DNA of 64,000 nt from Micromonospora zamorensis (GTDB taxonomy: Bacteria; Actinomycetota; Actinomycetes; Mycobacteriales; Micromonosporaceae), in assembly GCF_900090275.1 (NCBI RefSeq), contig NZ_LT607755.1, positions 1,364,001-1,428,000 of the forward strand, read 5' to 3'. Numbering within the stretch: position 1 is the first letter of the stretch; every line of letters begins with the position of its first letter. Under the pieces are notes generated by a model. It searched no databases, was not told the DNA's origin, and was given only the letters and a program-made list of their open reading frames with translations. Made by a program: the position numbers and the translations under genes. Shown here in pieces: positions 15,797 to 25,153 of this stretch.

Positions 15797-17371
15797 GTGG
15801 AGGTGCTCGTCCTGATCGTGGTGCTGGGCGCGACCGTCCTGATCGGCACGACCCTCGGCGGTCGGTACCGGGTCGCCCCGCCGGTCCTGCTCATCGCGTT
15901 CGGGGTGCTGCTCGGCCTGACGCCGCCGCTGTCCGAGGTGACCCTGGAGCCCGACCTGGTGCTGCTGATCTTCCTGCCGGCGATCCTGTACCGGGAGAGC
16001 CTCACCATCAGCCTGCGCGAGATCCGGGCCAACCTGCCGGTGATCGGGCTGCTGGCCGTGGTCCTGGTGGTGCTCACCATGGTCACGGTGTCGTTGACCG
16101 CGCAGGCGTTCGGGGTGAACCCCGCCGCCGCCTGGGTGCTCGGCGCGGTCCTCGCCCCGACCGACGCGGCGGCGGTCACCGGTCTCGCCAAACGGCTGCC
16201 CCGGAAGCTTCTCACCACTCTGCACGCGGAGAGCCTGATCAACGACGGCACCGCGCTGGTGGTCTTCGCCGTGGCCGTGGGTCTGCTCAGCCAGAGCGCG
16301 GAGCCGGGCGTGCTGGGCATCGGGGAGGAGTTCGTCGGTGCCAGCGTCGGTGGGGTGGTCGCCGGTCTGCTGGTGGGGGCCGCCGTGGTGCTGATCCGCA
16401 AACGGCTCGACGATCCGCTGCGCGAGGGCGCGCTCAGCGTGCTGACACCGTTCGGTGCCTTCCTGCTCGCCGACTCGGTGCACGCCAGCGGTGTGCTGGC
16501 GGTGGTGGTCGCCGGCCTGGTGCTGGCCTATGCCGGCCCCCGGGTGATCCGCGCCCGGTCCCGGGTGCTGGCGTACGCGTTCTGGGACCTGTCCACGTTC
16601 CTGATCAACGGCGGTCTGTTCGTCCTGCTCGGCACGCAGATTCCTCGCGCGGTCCGGGGCATCACCAGCACCTCGGCCCAGCGGGCTCTGCTGATCGTGG
16701 TGATGGTCACCCTGGCCGTCGTAGGCACCCGCCTGGCATTCGTCTACCTGACCGCGCAGGTCGCGAAGTTGCGGCGCCGCCGGATTCTCGACCCGAGCCA
16801 GGGGCCGTCGAGCTGGCGAGTGGGAACAGTCGCCGGCTGGGCCGGTTTCCGGGGCGCCGTGTCGCTCGCTGCGGCCCTGGCCGTCCCGACGATGACGGCC
16901 TCCGGTCGACCGGTGGTCGAACGAGACCTGATCATCTTCGTCACCGCGCTGGTGATCGTGCTGATCATGCTCATTCAGGGCACCACCCTGCCGCTGGTGG
17001 TGCGCTGGGCCCGGCTGACCGGCGACCCGGAACGCGTCGACGAGACCCGCAACGCCCGGCGGCGGGCCACGGAGGTGGGCCTGGCCGCTCTTCCCCGGGT
17101 CGCCGCCGAGATCGGCGCCCAGCAGGAGGCGGTGCAGAGGTTGGAAGCCGAGTACCAGCGGCATCTGGCGGACCTCAACGAGAGTGGCGGGAGCACGGCC
17201 GAGGAGCGCCGGCTGGAACGCAGGCTGCGCCTCGGGGTCCTCGCCCACAAGCGTCGGGAGGTCACCCGACTGCGGGACAACCGGGAGATCGACGATCTCG
17301 TGCTTCAGGAGCTCCAAGCTGCGCTGGACAACGAGGAGATCCGGCTGCTGGGCCGCGGACCCAACGAGTGA
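15797..17371 (+). CDS. CPA1-family Na+(or K+)/H+ antiporter
   Basis: A 524-aa transporter with about 11-12 transmembrane helices up to residue 410. CPA1 signatures are LIFLPAILYRESL, the ion-binding APTDAAAVTG (two polar residues in helix 5), and HAESLINDGTALVVF (helix 6 Asp). Helix ends contain GFRGAVSLAAALAVP. A charged helical cytoplasmic tail of about 110 residues follows (EIGAQQEAVQRLEAEYQRHL), longer than in minimal members. The start is GTG 15797 with AAGGGGG six bases upstream; the frame opens earlier but without a ribosome site. The likely role is pH and Na+ homeostasis. Confidence 0.92.
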   Translation: MEVLVLIVVLGATVLIGTTLGGRYRVAPPVLLIAFGVLLGLTPPLSEVTLEPDLVLLIFLPAILYRESLTISLREIRANLPVIGLLAVVLVVLTMVTVSLTAQAFGVNPAAAWVLGAVLAPTDAAAVTGLAKRLPRKLLTTLHAESLINDGTALVVFAVAVGLLSQSAEPGVLGIGEEFVGASVGGVVAGLLVGAAVVLIRKRLDDPLREGALSVLTPFGAFLLADSVHASGVLAVVVAGLVLAYAGPRVIRARSRVLAYAFWDLSTFLINGGLFVLLGTQIPRAVRGITSTSAQRALLIVVMVTLAVVGTRLAFVYLTAQVAKLRRRRILDPSQGPSSWRVGTVAGWAGFRGAVSLAAALAVPTMTASGRPVVERDLIIFVTALVIVLIMLIQGTTLPLVVRWARLTGDPERVDETRNARRRATEVGLAALPRVAAEIGAQQEAVQRLEAEYQRHLADLNESGGSTAEERRLERRLRLGVLAHKRREVTRLRDNREIDDLVLQELQAALDNEEIRLLGRGPNE

Positions 17372-17398
17372 AGACCTGCGCCCCTGCTCCCGGTCGGC

Positions 17399-18139
17399 TC
17401 AGAGCACCTGGGCGAGGAAGCGGCGCAGCCGAGGATGCTCGGCCCGCTCGAAGACCTGCCCGGGCGGACCGGCCTCCAGCACCACGCCCCGGTCCATGAA
17501 GGCCACGGTGTCGGCGACCTGCCGGGCGAAGCCCATCTCGTGGGTGACCACCACCATGGTCATGCCAGCGGCGGACAGGTCGGCCATCACCGCGAGGACG
17601 CCCTTGACCAGCTCCGGGTCGAGCGCGGAGGTGGCCTCGTCGAAGAGCATCACCTCGGGCCGAAGTGCCAGCGCCCGGGCGATCGCGACCCGCTGCTGCT
17701 GACCGCCGGAGAGCTGAGCGGGTCGGGAGTTGGCCTTGCCGGCCAACCCCACCAGCTCCAACTGGGCCCGTGCCACGGACTCCGCCTCGTCCTCGCCGAG
17801 CTTGCGGAGCCGGCGCAGCGCGAGGGTGACGTTGCGCAGCACGCTCATGTGCGGGAAGAGGTTGAACTGCTGGAACACCATGCCGACCCGCTGCCGCAGC
17901 GCGTCCGGGTCGTCGCCCAGCACGCTGCGTCCGTCCAGCAACACGTCGCCACGGTCCGGCTCGATCAGCCGGTTGATGGTGCGCAGCAGTGTGGACTTGC
18001 CCGACCCGGACGGGCCGATCACGCAGGCTGTTGCTCCGCGCGGCACCGTGAGGTCGACGCCGCGCAGCACCCGGTTCGGCCCGAAGGCGAGGTGCACGTC
18101 GCGGACGTCGAGGCTGACCGAGGTCGTGTCGGTGCTCAT
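17399..18139 (-). CDS. Polar amino acid ABC transporter ATP-binding protein (cystine-type candidate)
   Basis: A 246-aa ATPase: Walker A GPSGSGKS (42-49), Q-loop VFQQFNLFPHMSV, signature LSGGQQQR, Walker B VMLFDEATSALD, H-loop VVVTHEM. The sequence is typical of GlnQ/TcyC-type subunits for family 3 solute-binding systems. ATG 18139 overlaps the permease stop by four bases (ATGA). It is the last gene of the operon binding protein, permease, ATPase. The leader with a SAM-IV riboswitch and a cysteine-type leader peptide suggests cystine or another sulfur amino acid as substrate. Confidence 0.92.
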   Translation of the reverse strand: MSTDTTSVSLDVRDVHLAFGPNRVLRGVDLTVPRGATACVIGPSGSGKSTLLRTINRLIEPDRGDVLLDGRSVLGDDPDALRQRVGMVFQQFNLFPHMSVLRNVTLALRRLRKLGEDEAESVARAQLELVGLAGKANSRPAQLSGGQQQRVAIARALALRPEVMLFDEATSALDPELVKGVLAVMADLSAAGMTMVVVTHEMGFARQVADTVAFMDRGVVLEAGPPGQVFERAEHPRLRRFLAQVL

Positions 18140-18915
18140 CGCCGGTCTCCTTCGGTCGGGGCGTACGCCGGGGTGGTGTCTTCGTCGTCCTCGTCTGTCG
18201 GCGCGGCGACCGGCCGACCGTTGCGCAGCCGTCGGTCGATCCAGTTGACGACGTGCGTCAGCGGGACGGTCAGCGCCAGGTAGAACACCCCTGCCAGCAG
18301 CAGCGCCGACTCGTTGCCGGTGGTGGCCGCGTAGTCCTGCCCGATCCGGAACAGCTCCCGCTGGCTGGCCACCAGCCCGAGGAAGTAGACCAGACTGGAG
18401 TCCTTGATCAGCGCGATGAGCTGGTTGACCCAGGCCGGCAGCACCCGCCGGATGCCCTGCGGGATGATCACCAGCCGCATCGAGTCGGACCAGGAGAAGC
18501 CGAGAGCACGGGCACCCTCCAACTGGGCGGCCTCCACCGACTGGATGCCGGAGCGGAAGATCTCCCCGATGTACGCGGCGGCGATGAGCGACAGCGCCAG
18601 GATCCCCAGCGGGTAGGGGTCCGGTCCCCAGACCTGCATGCCCAGCGGGGCCAGCCCGACGCCGATCAGCAGGATCGTGGCCGCGGCCGGCAGGCCACGG
18701 AACACGTCGGTGTAGACCCGCGCCGGCCAGCGCAGCCACCGGCTGCGGGAGATTCCGGCGACGGCCAGCAGCAGGCCCAGCACCGAGCCGAGCAGGGCGG
18801 CGGAGACCGCCAGGATCAGCGTGTTGGGCAGCCCGACGGTCAGCATCTCGGGCAGCGCCTCGCCCATCGCCTCCCAGTCGAAGAAGGTTTCCCACAGGGT
18901 GCTCAACGGATCCAT
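18136..18915 (-). CDS. Polar amino acid ABC transporter permease
   Basis: A 259-aa inner-membrane subunit of the His/Glu/Gln/Arg/opine permease family, with five to six helices and the EAA loop (EGARALGFSWSDSMRLVIIPQGIRRVLPAWVNQL) that docks on the ATPase. The N-terminus is hydrophobic after about 20 residues and the C-terminus is a charged tail of about 30 residues. It lies 39 bp downstream of the binding-protein gene and overlaps the ATPase by ATGA. A single permease gene is present, so it should act as a homodimer. Confidence 0.92.
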   Translation of the reverse strand: MDPLSTLWETFFDWEAMGEALPEMLTVGLPNTLILAVSAALLGSVLGLLLAVAGISRSRWLRWPARVYTDVFRGLPAAATILLIGVGLAPLGMQVWGPDPYPLGILALSLIAAAYIGEIFRSGIQSVEAAQLEGARALGFSWSDSMRLVIIPQGIRRVLPAWVNQLIALIKDSSLVYFLGLVASQRELFRIGQDYAATTGNESALLLAGVFYLALTVPLTHVVNWIDRRLRNGRPVAAPTDEDDEDTTPAYAPTEGDRR

Positions 18916-18954
18916 CGGTTGCCTCTCCTACCGCCCTGCTCGCTCGTCACCGGT

Positions 18955-19884
18955 TCAGGACGCGGTCGACGCGGACGCCGACGGCGCGACGGAGGTGGAC
19001 GCCGACGGCGCAGCGGACCCGGTCGCCGACGGCGCAACGGACGCGGACGGTGCCGCCACGGTGCCGCTGCCCGGCGTGAAGTCCGCCGGGATCGGCCGGC
19101 CCGGGTAGTACTGCGCCTGCAACCGGCTCCACGTGCCGTCCGCGATGACCTCGTCGAGGCCCTTGTTCAGCGCCTCGCGCAGTTTGTCGCTGCCCTTGGC
19201 GACGGCGTACGCGGTCGGCGTCGGGCTGAGCTGCTTGGCAGCCACGGTGATCTTGCCGTTGCTGTCAGCGGCCGACTTCTCGCCGATCTCGGCCGGGGCG
19301 ATCCACGCGTCGGCGGTGCCGGCCTTGAGCTGGTTGATCGCGCCGTTGTAGTCCGGCACCCGCACCGGGTCGAGCTGCTTTCCGCTGGCGTAGTCGTCCT
19401 GGACGGTGCCCTGCACTACCACGACCCGCTTGCCGGCGAGCTGGTCGAAGCCGGTGATCGGGGAGCCGGCCGGGACGTCCAGGCCGAAGTAGCCGAAGTC
19501 GTAGCCGTTGCCGAAGTCGACTGTCTTCTTCCGCGCCTCGGTGATGGTGATCGAGGAGCTGCCGACGTCGAACTTGCGGTTGTTGACCTGGGAGAGCAAC
19601 GCGGAGAAGTCGGTGCCGACGAACTCCACGGTGAGGCCGAGCTTGCCGGCCACAGCGATCAACAGGTCGTTGTCGAAGCCGGTGAACTTCCCGTCCTTGA
19701 GGAAGACGTTCGGCGGGGCGTCGGTCAGGGTGCCGGCCCGCAGCACGCCCGGCTGGGCCAGGCCGTACGGGTTGGCGGTGGCGTCGGACGAGCTGTCGTC
19801 GCCGCAGGCGGTGAGCGCGGTGGCGGCCAGGATGGTGGCCGCGCCGAGGGCGGCGGCACGGGTCAGGGCAGGAAGAAGTCGCAC
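18955..19884 (-). CDS. Family 3 amino acid-binding lipoprotein of the ABC transporter
   Basis: A 309-aa exported binding protein with a lipobox ending Cys27 (ALTAC) after a hydrophobic signal sequence. The family 3 fold spans about 45-270 (GLTVEFVGTDFSALLSQVNNRKFDVG, then SITITEARKKTVDFGNGYDFG). It ends in a 35-residue Ala/Ser/Pro tail with about four imperfect (V/A)APSA(S/T) units, unusual for the C-terminus of such proteins. GTG 19884 is chosen because GGAG lies about six bases upstream and the lipobox then has normal position; the frame extends much further upstream through the leader. It is the first structural gene after the riboswitch and leader peptide. Confidence 0.92.
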   Translation of the reverse strand: MRLLPALTRAAALGAATILAATALTACGDDSSSDATANPYGLAQPGVLRAGTLTDAPPNVFLKDGKFTGFDNDLLIAVAGKLGLTVEFVGTDFSALLSQVNNRKFDVGSSSITITEARKKTVDFGNGYDFGYFGLDVPAGSPITGFDQLAGKRVVVVQGTVQDDYASGKQLDPVRVPDYNGAINQLKAGTADAWIAPAEIGEKSAADSNGKITVAAKQLSPTPTAYAVAKGSDKLREALNKGLDEVIADGTWSRLQAQYYPGRPIPADFTPGSGTVAAPSASVAPSATGSAAPSASTSVAPSASASTAS

Positions 19885-19988
19885 GGGTGTCTCCGAGAGG
19901 TCGTGTCTCGGCACGCACGGGTGTGCGTCGCCGACGGTGCGCCCGATGGGCGTACCGGTGAGGGAGAGGGTTCGGGAGAAGTGCTGCG

Positions 19989-20126
19989 CTAGTGCGTCAT
20001 GCCGCGACAGGCGGCGCTGCACATTCGCATCATGTCCACGTGCCGTCGCCGGGTCAGTGCCGGCGAGGGCCAACCGGCGCGGAGTTCTGCGACGTCGGTC
20101 GGTGGGGCGGTGCTGAGGATGCGCAT
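19989..20126 (-). CDS. Cysteine-type attenuator leader peptide (45 aa)
   Basis: A short ORF from ATG 20126 (GGGAG five bases upstream) to TAG at 19989. Its second half, ALTRRRHVDMMRMCSAACR, matches the actinobacterial pattern of putative leader peptides placed before sulfur-assimilation genes: an L-x-R-R-R-H-V-D core followed by a Cys-containing segment (Cys36, Cys40). In such leaders, ribosome progress through the Cys codons reports cysteine supply and controls the downstream gene. It lies directly after the SAM-IV aptamer and 104 bp before the binding-protein start. A pyrimidine-rich run (minus strand, 19961-19980) in between could pair with the next ribosome site. Confidence 0.8.
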   Translation of the reverse strand: MRILSTAPPTDVAELRAGWPSPALTRRRHVDMMRMCSAACRGMTH

Positions 20127-20146
20127 GGTTCTCCCGGGTCTGTGCT

Positions 20147-20276
20147 GACCTGGGTGCCAGGCCACGCTTGCACCGACGTCGTGCCGGTGCCTGGTCTTCA
20201 CCCGGGGCACCCCACCGCGGAGGAGGGTTGCCGGCCAGCGAGCCGGGGCTTCGCGCTGGCGCTCATGACCTGGGCC
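20147..20276 (-). ncRNA. SAM-IV riboswitch
   Basis: Read on the minus strand, the region opens with GGTCATGAGCGCCAGCG and contains AAGCCCCGGCT, GCTGGCCGGCAACCCTCC and CGCGGTGGGGTGCCCCGGGT, then closes with GACC pairing to the opening GGTC. This is the conserved core of the SAM-IV class (aptamer core about 20193-20270). It is followed by two hairpins (GCACCG/CGGTGC and CCTGG/CCAGG). It ends just before the ribosome site of the leader peptide ORF, so SAM binding probably reduces expression of the cystine-type transporter. SAM-IV is known mainly from actinobacteria. Confidence 0.9.
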
Positions 20277-20277
20277 G

Positions 20278-20283
20278 AGGCTA
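20278..20283 (-). promoter_or_regulatory. Candidate -10 box for the riboswitch/ABC transporter operon
   Basis: TAGCCT on the minus strand lies about seven bases upstream of the first riboswitch base, at the right distance to start transcription at the aptamer. Confidence 0.4.
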
Positions 20284-20358
20284 GCAGCAGGCACCGGTGG
20301 GTCGTCCAGTCGTTATGAGCACGCTCACCGTGCGCGACGGGGTGCCCGGCCCCCCAGG

Positions 20359-22326
20359 TCAGCTGGCGTGTACGTGCGGCCGGCGGCGCGGGTCGGGCTC
20401 CTGGCGGCGCAGGATCTCCCGGGTGACCGAGGCGATCGCACCCTGCCCGAACGCCAGGTAGCGCAGGATGTTGCGGCCCGGGCTGCCCTCGCTCCACTCG
20501 AAGTAGATGTGTGGGCGTCGCCGGCTCCGGTCGCGGATCTCCAGCAGCAGGGCGGCGAGCGCGGTGGGCACCGAGGAGCTGGCCAGGCTGAGCACCGGGA
20601 AGCGGTGGTCCGCCATGCTGCCGCGGACCAGCAGTTCGGTTTCGAAGTCCGAGGGGTCGGTGACGTGCACCTCGACGAAGATGACGTCGCTGTCGTCGGG
20701 GAAGTCGTTGTCCGCCATGGTCTGTGCCAGCTTGGCGCGGTACTCCGCCACGTCCCGGCGGTCGGGTTCGTGCGCGATGAGGCGGATCCGCCGCCCGATG
20801 CGCTCGTCGATCATCCGGGTCGCGACCGGGTCCAGCTCGACCTGGTTGACCCGCAGCTCGTAGGCCCGGGACAACCGGGAGAGCACGGAGACCACGATGA
20901 TCGCGCTGATGAAGCAGGCCGCGATCTTGACTCCGTCGGGGCGTTCCACCACGTTCGCCAGTGTGGTGTAGATGAAGATCACCGCGATGGTTCCGAACGC
21001 GATGGTGCGGCCGTGCTGCCGTCGCCGTCTCGCCGCGAGCGTCACCGCCGTCGCCGCCGACGTGATCAACACCAGGACCCCGGTGGCGTACGCGCCGCCC
21101 TGCGCGTCCACGCTGGCCTTGAAGAGGATCGTGATCAGGAACGCCACCGCGGTGAAGACCAGCACCAGCGGCCGGACCGCACGCGCCCAGGTGGGTGCCA
21201 TGCCGTAGCGCGGCAGATACCGGGGTACGAGGTTGAGCAGACCGGCCATCGCCGAGGCCCCCGCGAACCAGAGGATCCCGATGGTGGACAGGTCGTAGAC
21301 GGTGCCGAACACCTCCCCGAGGTGCTCGTGCGCCAGGTAGGCCAGCGCCCGGCCGTTCGCCGGCCCACCCGGCTGGAAGGCCTCCGGCGGGATCAGGACG
21401 GTGGTCGTCACGCTGCTGGTGATCAGGAAGACGCTCATGATCACCGCGGCGGTGGTGAGCAGCCGGCGCGCGCCGCGGATCCGGCCCAGCGGGCGCGCCT
21501 CGGAGTCCTGCGGGTCGCCTCGTACGCTCGGCATGACGGCCACTCCGGTCTCGAAACCGGACAGCCCCAACGCCAGTTTCGGGAAGACCAGCAACGACAG
21601 CCCGACCACCATCCAGGGATCGCCGTGCCCGGTGCTCAGCGTGGTGGTCCAGTCCTCGACGGCGCTCGGGTGCGTCACCACCCGCCACAGCGAGTCGACC
21701 ATCACCACCGCGTTCAGCCCCAGGTAGAGCGCGACCAGGACGACGGCGATCCCGATGGCCTCGGTGAATCCCTTGAGGAACACGGCGCCCAGCAGCGACA
21801 CGAGCACCAGCGTGACCAGCACCTCGTGTCCCTTGAGCCCGCTGGGCCAGAACGGGTTCTCGTCGATGTGCGCTGTCGCGTCGGCCGCTGAGAGGGTGAT
21901 GGTGATGATGAAGTCGGTGGCCGCGAAACCGAGCAGCACCAGCACCAGCAACTTGCCCGGCCAGTAGCTCAGCAGGCGTACGAGCATCGCGATGGAACCC
22001 TCACCGTGTGGGCTCTCCACCGCCACCCGCCGGTAGACCGGCAGCGCGCCCAGCAGTGTCACCAGCACCAGCACCAGGGTCGCCACCGGCGAGAGCGCCC
22101 CCGCGGCCAGCGCCGCGATGCCCGGCTGGTAGCCGAGCGTCGAGAAGTAGTCGACGCCGGTCAGGCACATCACCTTCCACCACGGGTGGTGCCGGCGCTC
22201 CGGCGGTCGCCCGTGCGGCCCCGGGTGCTGCACGGGCTGCTCCGAGCCGGTGCCGAGCAGCCACCTCCGCAGCCGGCCCGCGCGTCTGTCGACCTCCACC
22301 GGAGCGTCCCCCGTCATCCCGCCCAT
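20359..22326 (-). CDS. APC-superfamily amino acid/cation permease
   Basis: A 655-aa transporter with about 12 transmembrane helices. A distinctive first helix ([26 protein letters not shown]) is followed by [10 protein letters not shown] and a C-terminal cytoplasmic domain of about 170 residues (from [23 protein letters not shown]). The length and soluble tail resemble KimA-like or larger APC permeases rather than simple amino acid carriers, but the first-helix motif differs from KimA as I know it, so the substrate is left open. ATG 22326 is chosen; nine bases later an in-frame ATG (22317) is also possible. It is divergent from corA. Confidence 0.85.
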   Translation of the reverse strand: MGGMTGDAPVEVDRRAGRLRRWLLGTGSEQPVQHPGPHGRPPERRHHPWWKVMCLTGVDYFSTLGYQPGIAALAAGALSPVATLVLVLVTLLGALPVYRRVAVESPHGEGSIAMLVRLLSYWPGKLLVLVLLGFAATDFIITITLSAADATAHIDENPFWPSGLKGHEVLVTLVLVSLLGAVFLKGFTEAIGIAVVLVALYLGLNAVVMVDSLWRVVTHPSAVEDWTTTLSTGHGDPWMVVGLSLLVFPKLALGLSGFETGVAVMPSVRGDPQDSEARPLGRIRGARRLLTTAAVIMSVFLITSSVTTTVLIPPEAFQPGGPANGRALAYLAHEHLGEVFGTVYDLSTIGILWFAGASAMAGLLNLVPRYLPRYGMAPTWARAVRPLVLVFTAVAFLITILFKASVDAQGGAYATGVLVLITSAATAVTLAARRRRQHGRTIAFGTIAVIFIYTTLANVVERPDGVKIAACFISAIIVVSVLSRLSRAYELRVNQVELDPVATRMIDERIGRRIRLIAHEPDRRDVAEYRAKLAQTMADNDFPDDSDVIFVEVHVTDPSDFETELLVRGSMADHRFPVLSLASSSVPTALAALLLEIRDRSRRRPHIYFEWSEGSPGRNILRYLAFGQGAIASVTREILRRQEPDPRRRPHVHAS

Positions 22327-22486
22327 GGTCACCGTGAGTATCCGCCCGTCGTACGGCGCCCGTCCGCCGGTGCGCGGAACCCAGCGGCCGCCGCAGCGGG
22401 TTTCGGGCCCGGGGCAGGGGGGAAGCAGCGCCCCCGGGTCGGCGGGCGTGCGCCGTGCCGGGCGTCGCCGGGGGAGGGGACTGGGC

Positions 22487-23617
22487 ATGGTCGGTGGCCG
22501 TCGCTTCCGCCCGGGTGGTGGCTTCGGTCGCCAACTCGACGAGTACGAGACCAGGGTGGGCGTGCCGCCGTCCACGGACTCGTCCGCTGCGCCGGCCGGC
22601 GGGCTGGTGGACAGCGCGGTCTACATCCGAGGCCACCGGTTCGCCTCGCCGTCCGGCCTCGCCGAGACGTACCGCTGCCTGCAGGAGCAGGACGGCGCGA
22701 TGGCCTGGATCGGTCTGTACCGGCCCGACATCGAGCAGATCACCTCGCTGGCCCGGGAGTTCCGGTTGCACGACCTGGCGGTCGAGGACGCGATCAACGC
22801 CCACCAGCGCCCCAAGCTGGAACGGTACGGGGAGACCTTGTTCGTGGTGCTGCGCGCCGCCCGCTACGACGACCTGCGCGAGGAGGTCGAGTTCTCCGAG
22901 CTGCACCTGTTCATCGGGCCGGGCTTCGTGGTCACCGTCCGGCACGGTGAGGCACCGGACCTGGCCGCGGTGCGGCGGCGGTTGGAGACCGAGGCGCACA
23001 TGCTTGCCCGTGGCCCGGAGGCGGTGCTGTACGCGATCCTCGACCAGGTCGTCGACGGGTACGCGCCGGTGGTGGCCGGGCTGGAGAACGACATCGACGA
23101 GATCGAGACCGAGGTGTTCGGTGGCGACCCGAACGCGAGCCGGCGCATCTACGGCCTCAGCCGCGAGGTCATCCAGTTCCAGCGGGCCGCCCGCCCCCTG
23201 CTCACGGTGCTCGACGCGCTGGCCGACGGCGCCGGCAGCGGCAGCGAGGACGAGGAGCTGCGCCGCTACCTGCGCGACGTCACCGACCACCTGACCCAGG
23301 TCGTGGAGCGGGTGGACGGGTTCCGGCACCTGTTGCAGAACATCCTCACCGTCAACGCCACGCTCGTCTCGCAGCAGCAGAACGAGGAGATGCGCAGCCT
23401 CACCGCGGCCAGCTACGCGCAGAACGAGGAGCTGAAGAAGGTCTCGTCCTGGGCGGCGATCCTGTTCGCTCCCACGCTCATCGGCACCGTGTACGGGATG
23501 AACTTCGTCCACATGCCGGAGTTGAACTGGCGCTTCGGCTACCTGTTCGCGTTGTTGCTGATGCTGTTGGTCTGCGGCACCCTCTACCTGATCTTCAAGC
23601 GGCGCGGTTGGCTGTGA
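22487..23617 (+). CDS. corA: CorA-family magnesium/cobalt transporter
   Basis: A 376-aa channel. A long cytoplasmic N-terminal domain precedes the helical stalk (about 190-320), then two C-terminal transmembrane helices with the selectivity motif GMN (337-339, in [13 protein letters not shown]) and the basic end KRRGWL. Length and architecture are typical, and it should act as a pentamer in the membrane. ATG 22487 follows GGGGAGGGGA at seven bases; the frame extends upstream into the permease start region. It is divergent from the APC permease with a 160-bp gap. Confidence 0.95.
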   Translation: MVGGRRFRPGGGFGRQLDEYETRVGVPPSTDSSAAPAGGLVDSAVYIRGHRFASPSGLAETYRCLQEQDGAMAWIGLYRPDIEQITSLAREFRLHDLAVEDAINAHQRPKLERYGETLFVVLRAARYDDLREEVEFSELHLFIGPGFVVTVRHGEAPDLAAVRRRLETEAHMLARGPEAVLYAILDQVVDGYAPVVAGLENDIDEIETEVFGGDPNASRRIYGLSREVIQFQRAARPLLTVLDALADGAGSGSEDEELRRYLRDVTDHLTQVVERVDGFRHLLQNILTVNATLVSQQQNEEMRSLTAASYAQNEELKKVSSWAAILFAPTLIGTVYGMNFVHMPELNWRFGYLFALLLMLLVCGTLYLIFKRRGWL

Positions 23618-23632
23618 GCCGCGCGGCCGGGA

Positions 23633-23818
23633 TCACTCGATGCCGCGCAGGATGTGCCGTTCGTCCTCGACGTCGTCGTCGCCGGCACTGATCCGGCCGA
23701 GCAGCACGGCGGCGGCCCAGATCGTCAGTGGCGTGGCCGCCCCGGTCATTCCGCCCCCGGTCCGGTCGTCCCGGGTCTGGCTCCGCTCCGCGCGCGGTGG
23801 CCTGCGCTGAGCCTGCAT
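23633..23818 (-). CDS. Small single-helix protein (61 aa), hypothetical
   Basis: It begins at ATG 23818 after GAGGAGAGG. A basic N-terminus of about 25 residues is followed by one hydrophobic segment (ATPLTIWAAAVLLGRI) and an acidic tail (SAGDDDVEDERHILRG). It is convergent with corA, whose stop is 15 bp away. No family is recognised; the call rests on the ribosome site and residue pattern. Confidence 0.45.
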   Translation of the reverse strand: MQAQRRPPRAERSQTRDDRTGGGMTGAATPLTIWAAAVLLGRISAGDDDVEDERHILRGIE

Positions 23819-24049
23819 AGGCACTGCCTCTCCTCGTCGAAGCCGCCTCGGCGACACGGGGTGCGCCCGCGCCACCGGCCGGGCCACCCGCGCTCGGGCA
23901 GGTCACCACCGGTACGGCATCCATGTCGAACCATCCCACGTCGGGCCGCGTCACCACCGCTTGTTTTCAGTTTCCCGACTGTCGCCCGCCAAACCGGACA
24001 TTTGTGGGTGCCTTCCGCGCCCGTCAGGGGGCAGACCCCTGGACAGTGC

Positions 24050-24565
24050 TCAGGGCAGTGGATGGGCGATGCCGCGCGCGTGGTCGGTGAGCGCCGCGCC
24101 GACCACGGTCGCGGCCAGCGGCAACACCTCCAGACAGCGCCGCACCGCGGCGGCCATCAGCGCGTTCGGCACCCGCATGGAGAGCGTGCAGTGCGGCACC
24201 CAGCGACCCGGCTGGTAGTGCTCGGCCAGCGGGATGCCGGCGGCGGTGAGCCGGTCGGACACCAGGCGTTGGTGGGCCAGCAGCTCCGGGGTGGGCGCCG
24301 GGCCGAGCCAGAGCACCCGACCGACGAACTGGCCGGCGTGTTGGAAGTCGAGGCGCAGCGGGGCCGCGACCACCGTCCCGCGCAGCGCCTCGGCGACCTG
24401 CTCCGGGTCGAAGCGGGGCGCCACCGCGAGAGAGACGTGCGGTCGGTGGCGCCGCTCCAGCAGCGAACGCATGCTCTGCACGCCCTCGGCCTCCAGCGCG
24501 TCCCACAGCACCCGGATGCGGCGGCTGGCGTCCGGGTCCAGATACAACTCCAACGCCGCGACCAT
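24050..24565 (-). CDS. 2'-5' RNA ligase family protein (2H phosphoesterase)
   Basis: A 171-aa protein of the 2H phosphoesterase superfamily with the two catalytic H-x-(S/T) motifs: HVS (43-45, in RPHVSLAV) and HCT (125-127, in WVPHCTLSM), separated by the usual distance. Members act on 2'-5' or cyclic phosphodiester bonds in RNA or nucleotides; the physiological substrate is unknown. The start is ATG 24565. It is divergent from a DinB-type gene and monocistronic. Confidence 0.9.
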   Translation of the reverse strand: MVAALELYLDPDASRRIRVLWDALEAEGVQSMRSLLERRHRPHVSLAVAPRFDPEQVAEALRGTVVAAPLRLDFQHAGQFVGRVLWLGPAPTPELLAHQRLVSDRLTAAGIPLAEHYQPGRWVPHCTLSMRVPNALMAAAVRRCLEVLPLAATVVGAALTDHARGIAHPLP

Positions 24566-24643
24566 TCGATCACCGTAGCGGCCGAGGTTTGAGCACCCGT
24601 CTCCGGCGGTACCTGGTGCGAAACCGACCAGGAGGCGTGCCCG

Positions 24644-25153
24644 GTGGACGTGAGTGACCTGCTGACCGAGACGTACGACCGGCTGCCCGACCTCGTCCGC
24701 GCGGCGGTCGACGGGCTCAGCCCGGAGCAACTGCGCCACGAGCCCGGGCCGGGCACCAACTCGATCGGTTGGCTGGTCTGGCACCTCACCCGGGTGCAGG
24801 ACCACCACGTCGCCGACCTGCTCGACGCCGAGCAGATCTGGGTGAGCGGCGACTGGGCGGGCCGGTTCGGCCTCACCGCCGACCCCGACAACACCGGCTA
24901 CGGGCACTCGCCCGCGCAGGTTGCCGCGGTGCGACCGGAGAGCGCACAGGCGCTGATCGACTACTACGAGGCGGTAGCGTCGCGTACCGGATCGTTCGTG
25001 GCCGGTCTGCGCCCGGCGGACCTGGACCGGGTGGTCGACGAGGGGTGGGACCCGCCGGTCACCCTCGGCGTCCGACTGGTCAGCGTCGCCGAGGACGACC
25101 TGCAACACGTCGGCCAGGCCGCCTACGTTCGCGGCCTGATCAAGCCCGGCTGA
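24644..25153 (+). CDS. DinB/DUF664 family protein
   Basis: A 169-aa four-helix-bundle protein with the metal-binding pattern WHLTRVQDHH and a C-terminal DDLQHVGQ, typical of actinobacterial DinB-like/DUF664 proteins, some of which act as mycothiol- or bacillithiol-dependent transferases. The function of this member is unknown. The start is GTG 24644 with GGAGG eight bases upstream. A second DUF664-like protein is encoded at 28897, but the two are not close in sequence. It is convergent with the alcohol dehydrogenase gene. Confidence 0.85.
   Translation: MDVSDLLTETYDRLPDLVRAAVDGLSPEQLRHEPGPGTNSIGWLVWHLTRVQDHHVADLLDAEQIWVSGDWAGRFGLTADPDNTGYGHSPAQVAAVRPESAQALIDYYEAVASRTGSFVAGLRPADLDRVVDEGWDPPVTLGVRLVSVAEDDLQHVGQAAYVRGLIKPG

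Noticed and set aside
22327..22486. Possible riboswitch between the APC permease and corA
   Set aside because: I looked for c-di-AMP and Mg2+-sensing motifs on both strands and found no conserved core.
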